Below, piece by piece: positions 35,217 to 46,376 of a stretch of 64,000 nucleotides of DNA; the first letter of the stretch is position 1, and the number at the start of each line of letters is the position of its first letter. The notes under the pieces are model-generated. The model was not told the DNA's origin and ran no database searches. It worked only from the letters and a program-made list of their open reading frames with translations. A program made the translations under genes and the position numbers. This stretch comes from Vitrella brassicaformis. Taxonomy: Eukaryota; Sar; Vitrellaceae. The stretch spans positions 45,776 through 109,775 of the forward strand of contig CDMY01000345.1 in NCBI GenBank assembly GCA_001179505.1, in the 5' to 3' direction.

Positions 35217-36119
35217 ATGCAGGACGTCGGCCGCATTGCCAGCATCGCTGAAGTGTCTGTGGAGGACTTCGAGGTGTATGGCCGTATCAATTCCATGAGC
35301 AAGATCCAGCTTGACGCGATGCTTTCGAAGTACGGCAAGGTGCTGCAGCAGCCGTCGGAGATGACGCCCGATCTCAAGGAGGGGATTCGAAACTACTTCA
35401 AGCCACCCACGGTGAACACACGAGCGGAGCGTCCGGAGAGAGGGGCACAAAGGCCATGGAATGTTCCTGTGTGGCGTGTAGCGTGTGGCAGGTGTGCAGG
35501 TCGGTGACTCACTGTCTGACGAGGAGCGAGAGGAGCAACAGCTCTTCACGAAGATCGGAAAGCCAGGGACAGCCAAATTACGGTAGGGACAACAGAGAAC
35601 AGAGAACAAACGCAATGCGCCATGAGGAACACGTGACGATTCTGCGCTGCTGTTGTTGTGTGGTGCAGTACATTTCTGGGGTCTTTGCTTCATGGCTGCT
35701 CTTCATTACTATCCTCGGTCGCCTCGGCGGCAGCATCTGAACAGTCGCCCCGACCGGCAACAGCCCCGGCTACCAGTCAATCGCCAACAGCGTGTCGAAC
35801 CTCGCTACGACTGTCCTCATCGTCGTCCTCCGAAGTTGGTTCAGCCATTCACTGCAGCGGCTGGGCAAATCCTGCAGAGACTGCTGCTGCATGTGCTGTG
35901 ATCGGAGCGGCAGAGGTGGAGATGGCTGCTGTGGCAAGTATTGGCGCTGGTGTCGTCAGCTCTTCTTCTTTTCGTCCTGCTGCAAGCGGCGCAACCAGAC
36001 TACGGCCGAAGTCGTCGATAGACACACCGGCCCGAGGTCGGCCGCATTCATTGCCCCATCACGAGCACAGTCCGACCGCACAGGAACGAGTCCCTCTACT
36101 GCACGACCACCAGCAGTAG
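35217..36119 (+). CDS. Unknown 242-residue protein
   Basis: Three exons (35,217-35,411; 35,500-35,582; 35,669-36,119) join with matching phases into 242 codons plus stop, which supports a real gene. The N-terminal part (DVGRIASIAEVSVEDFEVYG, LDAMLSKYGKVLQQPSEM, DEEREEQQLFTKIGKPG) is helical and charged. The C-terminal exon is Ser/Ala-rich (SSLLSSVASAAASEQSPRP, AVIGAAEVEMAAVASIG) and ends LLHDHQQ. No family is recognised. Its ATG is only 38 bases from the S41 start on the opposite strand, implying overlapping promoters. Confidence 0.62.
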
Positions 36120-36728
36120 ACTTTCCTCCCAGCCACCCACTTCAAGCCGCCCTCAACAAGTTCCCATCCTGGTCTGGCAGACAGCAAGTGACGCACGGCA
36201 GGCATGCGGCCAGCGACACTGCAAGGGAGGAAGGCACATTGGTCGAGAGTAAAGCCAGTGGGAGAGGGCAGGGGGGGAGGGCATGTTGAGTGACGAGGGA
36301 AACCGCATCGACTGGCTTGGGAGGGCAAGCTGACAGGGTCGGTAAGGCTGAGGGCCGCTAGGGCCGCGTGGCGGAGAGGTGGTGGGTGGGGAGGCGGTGG
36401 GCCCAGCCTGTTAGACAGACGAGTGACGTGCAGTCGAGGTGTGACCACTTTTAGTTCGTATGAGCCAGCCCATTTGCGCCAGCCAGCCATCTTACAGGTG
36501 TGTAGCACACGAGTGGGTTGTCAACTAGCAGAGACAGATGCCCGAGTAGAGGGACACGCAATATACGCATTGATTGAATACGAGTGTCATCTGCTGAACT
36601 GTTACGAGACTGCGGCAGTATGAAAAAGTCACGTGGCGGGAAGACAAAAGACATCAGTGTAAGGACATGCGCTACTTATCCATCTTCACCCACCCGTTAC
36701 ACCACAGCAAAACTTGACCCATAAAGAT
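36120..36728. other. Intergenic ~0.6 kb, no gene seen
   Basis: Between the unknown gene and the 3' end of the second ATPase copy. Only GGGA-rich patches are visible; no coding or RNA signal. Confidence 0.45.
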
Positions 36729-38788
36729 TCAAACACTGCAACGCACAAGTGAGCATGTGCGGTTCAGTGTCAGACCAAGTAATGCGTCAACATCGTCCCG
36801 AGATGGCACAATCCACACATGGCCATCCTCCTGCCTCCTCACAAATGCCTTCTCTCCCCGCCCCCCACCCCCTCGCAGCCACACTGACTTGATCTCCATC
36901 GACCGCATATCGGGATCACTGAACAGATCGGCCGCGCCAGGCAGCGGGTTGCCGGCAAGAGGCGGCCATATCTTGGTTTCCGTCCACTGCCGCCGGCGAT
37001 CCTTGTAGTCGACACAGGGCTCGTCCTCTCCTGGTGGTAAGACGTCTCCGCGGGCACACTTGTAGCCCCACACATCGCTCAGCTTGCCATCCTTGCCCAC
37101 CACGAACACAAAAAAATCATAGATACCCTCGAAGGCATCAGGCTTGGGCTCATAGAAGAAGACGGTGAATCGTGTAGAGCATGGAGGTCCGCTCCTTTGG
37201 ACAAACGCCTTGACGACGTCCTCAGTGTTTCTCCACTCCGAGCTGCTGAGGCACCCGCCAAATTTGCAGCCCATCGCCTCCTTGTCCCACTTCAACGGTA
37301 TCACGAGAGAGCCGGAAAGGATGTTGCCGATATGCGGTGGGACCTCGTCAGCTTCGCGGGGGCCATAGTGGGTTAGCTTTGCTATTTCGCCTTGCAGCAA
37401 TCGTATGAGAACCGCCGCTGCACACGGCCCAACCCACTGGCGTCCCTCCTCAGCATGATTTAGCATCCGCAAGCTGCTGGCAACAGCATTCAGCCCCTCA
37501 GAAAGAGACGCGCCAGCATTCTCCTTCAAAGCGTCCCATTGCGCCAGCCTCGTGCACATACCAGCCAGGTGCACATACCAGCCAGATAGCAAGGAGGCAG
37601 TGAGTATGTTCGAAAACGTCGTCCTGGCCGTTTATATGAAGTCCTTTCTTCGTCAAACACATTCAAGAGTGCCGTCCAGATGCCGATGTTAGAAATTGAA
37701 GAGCCGAAGGTCACTCCTCCTTCCATAGCCGTCATTATAACCTCAGACAATACCTCAATCGCTTCAAATCTTCTCCGATCGACACGAGAGACGATGCTGA
37801 CTTTGGCCTCCAGAGAGCCACCGTACTGACTTATCTCCCACACTAGTCCAGGAGATCGCCCGGCCCAGCAAATCGTTCCACGAGTCACATTGCTGTTCAG
37901 AACGTGCTCCAGGTCCTTTTCCTCGATCAAAGGCAGCTCTGGCCGGAGCAGGTGACGACGCTTCCGGAACATTGGATCGAGGAAGGAAAGATATCTGTCG
38001 CTGACAGTGGTCGCATTGTTGGGCTCAGTGAAGACGAAGTGCCGGTCACGATTATTGAGGAAATCGCACAGGAGGAATTCACCCACTTCGCCCTCCGCTT
38101 TAGAGCGCTCGCCGCCCTGCAGAGTCGCAAAGCGGTGAAGGTCGTCGATAAGCAGCACACACGCCTGAGGCCACTCACGCGCGGTGCGCTCGCTGATGGA
38201 TGCGTGCTTGAGCCACATCGTAAAGTTCAGCTTGTCGACATCCACATTGGCTGCCCGTGCGACCCTTGCTCGCGCCTCGTCGGTCGCCGCCGCCCACGCC
38301 AGCCGCAGATTGAGTGAGTCGAACAACGGCGTAGAGGCGCCTTCGGTGTCTAAGTGATACTCGCTCTCGTCACCAAAAGAGATAAAGATAGCAGGGATGC
38401 CCTCCTGTCGCAGCTTCTTAGACAGCTCTTTCAGCATCCGGGTCTTGCCAGCCCCTTGGAAGCCGACGAATGACATTGGCATCACTCGCTCGCTCGACGA
38501 GTCCATCCTCCCGTACTCGGGCAGCAGCAGCGAATAAGCCTTGTCCACATAATCGCTCCCAATGAACACCTCAGGCTCTGTCGTCAAGTCCACTCGAGGC
38601 AGCGGCACGTCAGCCGTGGGCAACAGATCATCCACTGTCAGCTCCACGCGACCTGCAGACGAACCAGACACGATGAGTCTTGCTGCCTGGTCGGCAATGG
38701 GGAGATGAACGTGTCACTAACCTCCTGCCTCTTGTGGCCTTTTGTGTGCCAGCTGGTCTTGTGGCTCGGACTCCTGTGGCCTCTTCAT
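36729..38788 (-). pseudogene. Crinkler/RHS-like P-loop ATPase, frameshifted copy
   Basis: This is a close paralogue of the gene at 2,581-4,673, with the same two-exon structure (38,722-38,788, opening MKRPQES; then from 38,652 down). Walker A FVGFQGAGKTRML and Walker B VLLIDDLHRF are intact. At 37,552-37,585 a 17-base unit is tandemly doubled, which breaks the frame about two-thirds along: the upstream part ends shortly after in a false tail, and the downstream part (SEGLNAVASSLRMLN, VFFYEPKPDAF, DVWGYKCARGD, EIKSVWLRG) is in another frame. Two further small deletions relative to the intact copy are in frame. It could still make a truncated ATPase of about 385 residues. Confidence 0.82.
37552..37585. 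repeat. 17-base tandem duplication causing frameshift
   Basis: GTGCACATACCAGCCAG occurs twice in direct succession. The intact paralogue has a single equivalent copy (around 3,431-3,447). The extra 17 bases are not a multiple of three and disrupt the frame. Confidence 0.9.
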
Positions 38789-38869
38789 GGCTTTCATGGG
38801 ATGTGCTTCTGTGATGAATCAAACCACGAAAAGCGAGGTGCGAACCTCTGTGGCTTGAGAAAAGCTCGC

Positions 38870-38892
38870 AAACCCTACACCCTAAACCCTAA
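38870..38892 (+). repeat. Interstitial telomere-like CCCTAAA run
   Basis: Three heptamers, AAACCCT, ACACCCT and AAACCCT, follow each other, matching the plant/chromerid-type telomere repeat with one variant unit. It lies about 80 bases upstream of the start of the frameshifted ATPase copy, well inside the sequence and so not at a chromosome end. Confidence 0.75.
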
Positions 38893-39009
38893 TACCCGCC
38901 AGGGTAATACCTAATACTTTCACTTTGGGGCTTTTTCCCATTGCAAGGGCAACAGGGGCGGCGCCCGATGGAGAGTCACTTTCAGATGTGAGCAGACACT
39001 GCATTTACT

Positions 39010-39125
39010 GAGAGGGCGGTCGGTCTGTCTGTGAAAGTCTCTGATCTGCATCGCATCGCATGGCATCTGTCAATCGGCGGCCGGCCATCCGAACCGCCGA
39101 GCGATGGAGAGTCACTCTCATTGGC
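39010..39125 (+). repeat. Dispersed ~105-base element, copy 2
   Basis: Matches 9,165-9,270 read on the - strand, sharing CTGATCTGCATCGCATCGCA and CGAGCGATGGAGAGTCAC with a few differences and a 5-base insertion. It is non-coding. Confidence 0.7.
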
Positions 39126-40255
39126 CATTAAACCGACTTCACACACCAGAGGCAGTCAGGCACGCACAGACGAACGCGGTAAGGGGAGAGAAAGGAATCC
39201 ATCCATCCACGCTCACATGGTAGACGGCAACAGAGCACAAAAATGCCGCAAGCCACTCACTCAGCCGTTGCAGAAAGGGAAGATGCAGAAAGAAAGAGTT
39301 GCCTCCTTCGTGTGTATATGCATATGTATGTCGTATAGACAATCAGCCATGTCCACCCTGCCTGTGTGTCGGTCGGCTGCTCTCTGTGCGTCACGATGCC
39401 CGCCAACCTGACCTCCACCACTCCGCCGCACGAACGGCGCAGTCATGCCATGGAATGGCGAAGGGCAAGAGTCTGACATCAATGAGCGCACAGCCGAGCG
39501 ACCCGACGGTCTTCACATATCTACCTGGCTGACACGGGAAAAGTCCTTAATCTCGCTCCTTTGCGCGAATGTGTGTGTGCGTGTGTCTGTGTGTGTGTGT
39601 ATTCTCGTCTCGTCTTTTTGCGGCTTACGGCCTGTCGGCCGGCCGGCCTGTAGGCCGAGCGCCAAAACCAAAACCAAAAGCACCAACCAGCCGACACGAC
39701 ACACGACACAAGAATGGCCCAGCAGCAAGCAACAAGTGTACTGTGCAGCACACATGAGCCGAGCATCATGACACAGAGAGAGAGACTGCCTGATTGTTTG
39801 CCAATCGATGATCCACACACATGCACACACGCGCAATCCAGCACAAGACAGGCAGGCAGGCAGGCAGAGCCCCCCAGGGTCGGAACTTGAAGCGACCCCC
39901 CCTCCCCCAGCCCACAACCATTATTGAAGCAGCGGGCGTGTCAATTGCGTACCGTCAGCACGTCGAATATGGTGTGAGCATGTTGGCAAGACGCCCACAC
40001 GGTATCAGACGCACCAAGGCCACGCAACTGACACGCCCACCCGCCACTCACTCACAAATGCACGCAAATACGTAGACGTATGTGTAAAAGCCGAGCTGAA
40101 GATGAAGAAAGGGGCACCACTCGCCAGGCTGTCTGGCTGTCTGCCTGGCTACGCTTGCTATCGACAGAAGGCCGCCGCTCCCCTCCCCCCTGTTCACTAA
40201 GTCACGGTGGCACAGCCGCTGTGGGATGGTGAGTGAGTGTCGGTTTGTCAGTCAG

Positions 40256-41121
40256 TTAGTCGAAGGGGCAGATGCGCATCTTGGTCTGGTAGGGCTGTCG
40301 GCAGATGATGCACTGGTTGCTGTGGTAGTCGTTCAGGAAACAATCTGCAGGAATCAAGACAGACGTGCACACACACACACACACGCGCACACACATATGG
40401 TTGTGGTGTCCGTCGACCTGTGTTGGTCCCTCCCTCCCTCCCCTCACCAGTACACAACGACAAATGCTTGCAGGGCAGAAACAGTATCTCAACTGCGCAC
40501 ACACCACAGCAGATTATGAGGTGCATGCAGGCCCCCCCCTCCCTCCCTCTCTCTCTCTGACACACTCGTGTACCTTGTTTCTCGTGGCATATCTTGCACA
40601 TTCGCTTGTCGCGTTCGTCCTCCTTGGCCTGCCTCTCCCGCTCCAGCGCCGTCTCGAGGTCCTTGACCTGCTGCTCCAGCTCGCTCACCCGCAGCAGCAG
40701 CGACTCGTCGCACCCACCTAACACGCCTGTGTGGACCTGCCTGCTCGTCCAACCGCACAACCACACAACCACACAACACCATTCTCTCTCTCGCTCTCCC
40801 CCTGTCTGTGTCTGTGTGTGTCATTCTCAGCTTTCTCACCCCTCATTGTCGCCATCGTCGAACGACACGGCCGCAACGGCTCTCGGCGGAACGGGGGGTG
40901 GGCAGGACGGCCGCGGGTGCAGGATGGCCACGGGCGAGTCCAGCTCACCACCACCACCACCCTGCTGCGATGCCGCTGTGGGTGTGGGTGTGTGGTGGGG
41001 TGCGAGTGGGGGCATGAAGGAGGACGAGCTCGAGGGCTGCGATGATGCGGCGGCGGCCTCCTCAAATATGGGCGGGCAGGGCGGTGGCGGCGGCAAGCCG
41101 TTGCACACATCTGACATACCA

Positions 41122-41154
<33 letters not shown>

Positions 41155-43323
41155 GAATGAAGACGCATCGCATCCATCCATCCATCCAGCCATGAGTGTG
41201 TCAGTGTCCATCCACCGACCTATGTCGTGCTGCAAGCCGGCAGCAGCAAGCCCACCGCCCCTCAGCGAGGATGCGCTACCAGGGGAGGGCACAGCTGGCA
41301 CCACCGGGTGCTGCTGCTGTGGGTGTGGGTGTGGCGGCGGTGGGGGCGGGGGCTGCACCACGTTGCCCGTCTGCGCGAGCACCTCCAGCCGGTGCTTGGC
41401 CGCCTCCGCCCCGGCCGGCTGCCCAAAGATCACACACAGGTACTCGCCGCTGCATTGGCTGCCGCTGATAGACACAGAGGGACACAAACAGAGAGAGAGA
41501 GCGAGGGCGATTGTGGTGGGTGGTTCGTTCGTTCGTTCGTCAGATACCCGATGGCGTGTGACGGGATGACAGTGGACGTGTCGGTCTCAATTTTGTTGAG
41601 CGCCACGGCCAGCCCCCGGTCATCCGCAGCGGCAAAACGGAGCAACACACGAGGGACCTCTCTGACACACACACACACACACAGAGACACACATATGGTG
41701 TGTGTGTGGGAGGTGTGGGTGGGCGGATGTGTCTGCTTACGGATGTGCACTGAGGAAGGAAAACGAATTGGTTAGGAACTCATACACCAAATTGCTGTAG
41801 CGCTTGGCCGTCTCGCGCTGCTCAACCGTACCTACGGCCACACACACACACACACACACAACACGAAGTCCCCCATGTGTGGGTGTTGCCCTCCCTTCCT
41901 CCCTCTGTGGCTCACCCACCGGCTATGTGGACGGTGTCAGCGCCGACAGGGCAGACCATTCGGCACCTCGACGCCACCTTGATCTTCTCGGCCCTCTCAC
42001 TATTGCGCCCACACACCATCGCCAAAGCGTCCTTGCCCATCATCATGACGTCGACGGCACACTCCTGCTGAGCCTCCTGCCGCTGCTGTTGCTGCTGCTG
42101 GTGTGTGGGTGTGTCTGGTGGTGGTGGTGGGGCGGGTGGCGGTGGCTGCTGCTGCTGCTGCTCGTCGAAGGCGTCGGGGAATGAGCCGGGGAAGGAGCGC
42201 TCGACGGTGCGCTTCAGGTCTAGCTCGAACGACTTGCGACAAGAACTGCACCGCACCAGCCACGAGGCAACGATGCGACGAAAGACATGGGTCTGTGTTT
42301 GTGTGTCGTGTGTGTGTCTGTCTGTCTGTCTGTCTCACGGTGGGCCGAACGCAGCGAGGTATGCGGGATGGCTCCGAGAATCGTGGTCGACAGAAGGAGA
42401 CCAAAACTGCACCCATTCACACGCACAGAGAGAGAGAGAGAGAGAGAATAGAGAGAATATGTCTTCTGTGCCCCATCCCTTGGCCCCATTGGCTGCTGAC
42501 CTTGAGCGTCATGATGGTGTGCTGTTCCTCAAACCTCTCCGGCTTGAGGGTGAGCATGACGTTGAGGGGGAGCGAAAAGCATGTCACATTGGGGTCCCGC
42601 ATCATCTCGCCGGCCCACTTCTTGACCTCACCTGAATGACGCATGAGCAATCAGCCAGTGGGTGGCTTGTCCACCGTCCGTGTGGTGTGTGGGTCGATGT
42701 GTGTGTGTGTGTGTGTGTGTGTGGTGGGGAGGGGAGGGGCCGCACGTGGGCTGTTGAGGATGTCTTTCATCTTGACGCGTCTGTAAAACTTGAGGAAGGT
42801 CTGCGCGTCGCGCACAGACTCAGCCGTACCAGATATGCGCAAACCTGAGACACACACACGTGGTGGGACGCCATCGTGTGTGCGCGCGTGTGTGCGTGTG
42901 TGCGTGTGTGTGTGTGTGTGTGGTGGCCACTTACCCTTTGGAGGAGTGTTCCTCATATCAATGACGACTCCAAAAAAGGCCTGCACGCGCAATTTGTTGC
43001 TGCCCTGCTTCCCGAAAATCAGACCATACTCCTGCACAACACACACACACACACACGCACACACACAGAGAGAGAGAGAGAGAGATCAGTCACCTCACCA
43101 TCGGCCATCCACTATGGCCAACTCACCGCTTCGTTGACTTCCAAGAAATCGCTCTCGACGAACTTGCCCGTCTTGCCCGAGGCCGAGGCGTACGGACTCA
43201 CTACCGCGCTGCTCGCCGGCCTGCACACACACACACGCACACACACACAAGGGGAGAGGCGTAGGAACAGACCGTTCCCGGCGTGAGGCGGCATCTGGCT
43301 GGCAAACAAGCTTACGCTGCCAT
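40256..43323 (-). CDS. Three-KH-domain RING finger protein (MEX3-like plan)
   Basis: Starts with an 8-base coding exon at 43,316-43,323 (ATG GCA GC) joined to SSAVVSPYASASGKTGKF. KH1: EYGLIFGKQGSNKLRVQAFF...GLRISGTAESVRDAQTFLKF, with a GxxG-type loop GKQG. KH2: VDVMMMGKDALAMVCGRNSE...VGADTVHIAGG then YSNLVYEFLTNSF. KH3: LLRFAAADDRGLAVALNKIE...GEYLCVIFGQPAGAEAAKHR. Gln/Pro-rich linkers separate them. A coiled coil (LLLRVSELEQQVKDLETALE) precedes a C-terminal C3HC4 RING: MCKICHEKQ, FLPCKHLSLC, DCFLNDYHSNQCIICRQPY, ending RICPFD. KH domains bind single-stranded RNA and the RING recruits E2 enzymes, so it is probably an RNA-binding E3 ligase. Its start is 137 bases from an E2 gene on the other strand. 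Confidence 0.83.
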
Positions 43324-43460
43324 CGCTGGTGTCGTGGAGGCCACACAAAGGCGTAGAAAAGAGGAAAAGCGCAAGGAGAATGTACAATGCAAAGCTCGCA
43401 AATAGGACGATCGCTCAGAGCTTCTCGTTGTGCCTTGTGGGTGCGTAGTGCAGCCTCCAG
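43324..43460. promoter_or_regulatory. Shared upstream region of KH-RING and E2 genes
   Basis: 137 bases between the divergent ATGs at 43323 (-) and 43461 (+). A bidirectional promoter is inferred from spacing; no element was recognised. Confidence 0.45.
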
Positions 43461-44013
43461 ATGGCTGACCCGATGGATGTAGACCAAGCAGAGGCCGCGG
43501 AGGCCATTTCCTCATCGCAGCACCAGCACCAGCACCTGATGAACGGCGTCCCAGAAGGAGAATGCGACGTCGCCAAAGCATGCGAGCAGTAAGGCAGGCA
43601 GGCGCCGCACCCAGCCGCAATCAACCGGTCTCTCTGTGTGTGCGTGTGTGTGCGTGCGTGTGTGTGTGTGTGATATGTGTAGGTTGCTGACGCACCTGTC
43701 GCACCTCGAGAAGCACTACGAGGAGGAGGAGACCGCCGGCCGCGCCGCCAAGCGGCAGCGCACCACACAGAGCAAGAGAAAGAAGAAACCCAGTGACAAC
43801 GACAACAACACCAAGAAAAAGGGCGACGCGACCAAGAACAAGGGAGACCAGAAGGAGCCAGCTGCGGCGGCGGCGGCAGCTGCTGGTGGTGCGGATGACA
43901 GCAAAGCCGGCAGTCCGCCGCCGGCGTTCCCCGAATTTGACGACTTCTGGGGGCCCTTCGGCCCGAGCAAAGTAAGACGTAGACGCAGACAGAGGGGGCC
44001 GGAGGCGTCTACG

Positions 44014-44046
<33 letters not shown>

Positions 44047-45310
44047 CTGTGGCTGGTCTAGGGCGGCAAGAAGGGCGGCGGGTTCGCCAAGGGCACTGGC
44101 TACTCGGTGAGCAGTGGGCCGTCCAGCATGGCAGCCAGGCAGGCAGGCAGGCAGGTAGCCTTTGCTCATTCCTTCCTTCCCTGGTTGTGTGTGTTGACAG
44201 AACTATTGGCACGCCAACGGCCCGGTGTGGGACCCGGAGCAGGCTGAGAAGAAGCAGAAGGAGATGGACGCCGCCGTCACGCCGCACATCGACGCCATGA
44301 CCGACCTCCTGGACCAGCTGCAGGGCGCATTGGTCACAAGTGATGGCCATGGCCATGGCAATGAGAACAACAACAACGTCAACATGGATGCGGGCGACGC
44401 AGACGGAGACGGCGGCGAGGGGAAGAAGGGAGAGATCGGCAATGGTAGGAAGGGGCGGACCAAGAAAGTCAGGGGCAAACCTGTGCCGACCAATATAGAG
44501 GTGGGTGGGTGGGCTGAAGGCAGGCCGCAAGAGTGGACGGACAGACCATTGCTGTCTGTCTTTCTCTGTCTTTGTTTCTGTGTGTGTGCAGGAGTTGGAG
44601 CAGTTGCTGCACGAGTCGCGGCTGCAGGCCATCCTGACCAAGCACCTCACTCTCGCCTTCACCGAAATGTGCCAGGTAGGTCGGTCGGCAGCCCACACAC
44701 TCACACACCACACCAACGCCACAAATGACACACATGACATCGTCTTCGTTCGACCTATATATCAATCAGCGTGTGGAGCTCTTCACGGCCCTGTTCGGGC
44801 TCCTGCGGTCCCTCTCGTCCCTCCCCACCTACCTGTCGCGATGGCCCCCCGCCCTCCACACCCACCTGCGCGACCTCAGAAAGAGCGCCAACCTGCTCGT
44901 CAAGTCGCTCAAGAAACAGGAGGAGGCAGCCGAGGTCAAGAAGATCACCAAGGAGAAAGAGATAGAGAAGGAGGAGGAGGCCCAGCCGGCCGCTGCTGCC
45001 GCTGCCTCTGCTGCCGCTGCTGCCGCTGGTGGTGGTGGGGGGGGCTTTTGGCCCCCTCCCGCGCTTGATGCCCTCGCTCTCTTCGGCTCGCCCGGCCCAC
45101 CGCCCCCTCTCGGCCCACCGATCCCTCTCTCCTCTGGGATCAAGAAGGTGGCGAAGCTACCTGTTTTCACGCCCCCCATATCGCCCAAGGACACCTCCCC
45201 CAAGGAGGTACTCGACGGCAAGGACAAGGCGGGCGAGGAGAAAGAGGTCAGTCAGATGGGGGGACGGGCGAGGTGTGTGTCGTCTTCCCGTGTCCCTCCC
45301 TACTCTATTG

Positions 45311-45348
<38 letters not shown>

Positions 45349-46339
45349 TGGCTGTTCACTCAGGCGGCGGTAGATGCCCCGTTTGCGGCTGCTGCAGCAG
45401 TTCCCTTTGTCTCCATCAAGAAACCTGCGACGAGCGTCCGGCGGTCGACACGCAAGACGGCCGGCAAGAAGCAGGCACCCAAGGCGTCGGCCAAGAAGGG
45501 CAAGAGCAAGGCGAAGAACAAGCCCCCCGGCTCGCCCGACTCGTCGCCCTTGTTCCCCGCCCTTATGCCGGACGAGCAGGTGAAGGACGCTGATGCTGAT
45601 GGCGACGGAGAGGGTGAGGGGGCGGGAGAGGACGACTTCAAGACGCCCGAGAAGGGGAAGAAGTCGAAGGCCTCGGCCAAGAAGGCCTCGCCCTTGTTCA
45701 AGACCCCAGACGACAAACACATCGCCACCATGCCCAAGAGTGAGCTGCAAATAGAACAGACCGACACACAACACAACACACGAGCGACCCACCCATCTGT
45801 GTGTCTGCTGGTGTGGGTGTGTCACCGGTGGGTGCGGCGCAGAGGGCAAGGTCTCGTCGGACAAGAAGCTGTTCTCGCCATGGATGTTCGCCAAGCCCAA
45901 GCTTGCCCCCAAGGCCAAGGCCAAGCCCAAGCTCAGCCCCGTTCCCCCGAACATGCCAGCCCCCCCTCTCCAAGCCGCCCTCTACATGACCCCCATACCC
46001 GCCTGGCGCCGCGACCGGCTCGCCCAGCCGGCTGCACCGCCAGAGCCGACAGAGGAAGAGAAGCGCCTGCTTGCGTCGTACCGGGCACTGGCCGAGAAGG
46101 TGATCGAGGTGCTTGAGTTGGTGCTGGCCAAGGTGCCCAGGGGCGATGCTGGCGGTGGTGCTCAGGGCAATGGTGGTGGGGAGGAGGGGGAGGGGGGAAG
46201 GGAGAAGGGCAAGAAGAGGCGGGGGTCGATGGCTGTGCTTGAGGGGGATGCGCCGATCAAGCTCAGGAGGGCCGCACGACTCGCACAGCAGGTGCGTAAT
46301 GGCTGGACAAGTGGCGTGGGGGCATGCGTGGACCACTCA

Positions 46340-46376
<37 letters not shown>

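Larger units (their letters stand above)
38789..40255. other. Intergenic ~1.5 kb with repeats
   Basis: Holds the telomere-like run (38,870-38,892), a motif GATGGAGAGTCACTTTCAG at 38,967 echoed at 39,103, and the second dispersed element (39,010-39,125). The remainder is TG-rich with AGGC repeats near 39,850. Reading frames here do not look like protein. Confidence 0.5.

Noticed and set aside
35139-35693. 184-codon - strand frame that might extend the S41 protease upstream
   Set aside because: The opposite strand has three phase-matched exons forming a 242-residue protein, and the S41 homology begins downstream. An overlap cannot be fully excluded.
36729-38788. The two ATPase copies as ends of one transposon
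   Set aside because: They are in the same orientation 33 kb apart with unrelated ordinary genes between them, and no terminal repeats or transposase were found. Gene duplication is simpler.
38870-38892. Telomere-like motif as a chromosome end
   Set aside because: Unique gene-bearing sequence continues on both sides, so it is interstitial.
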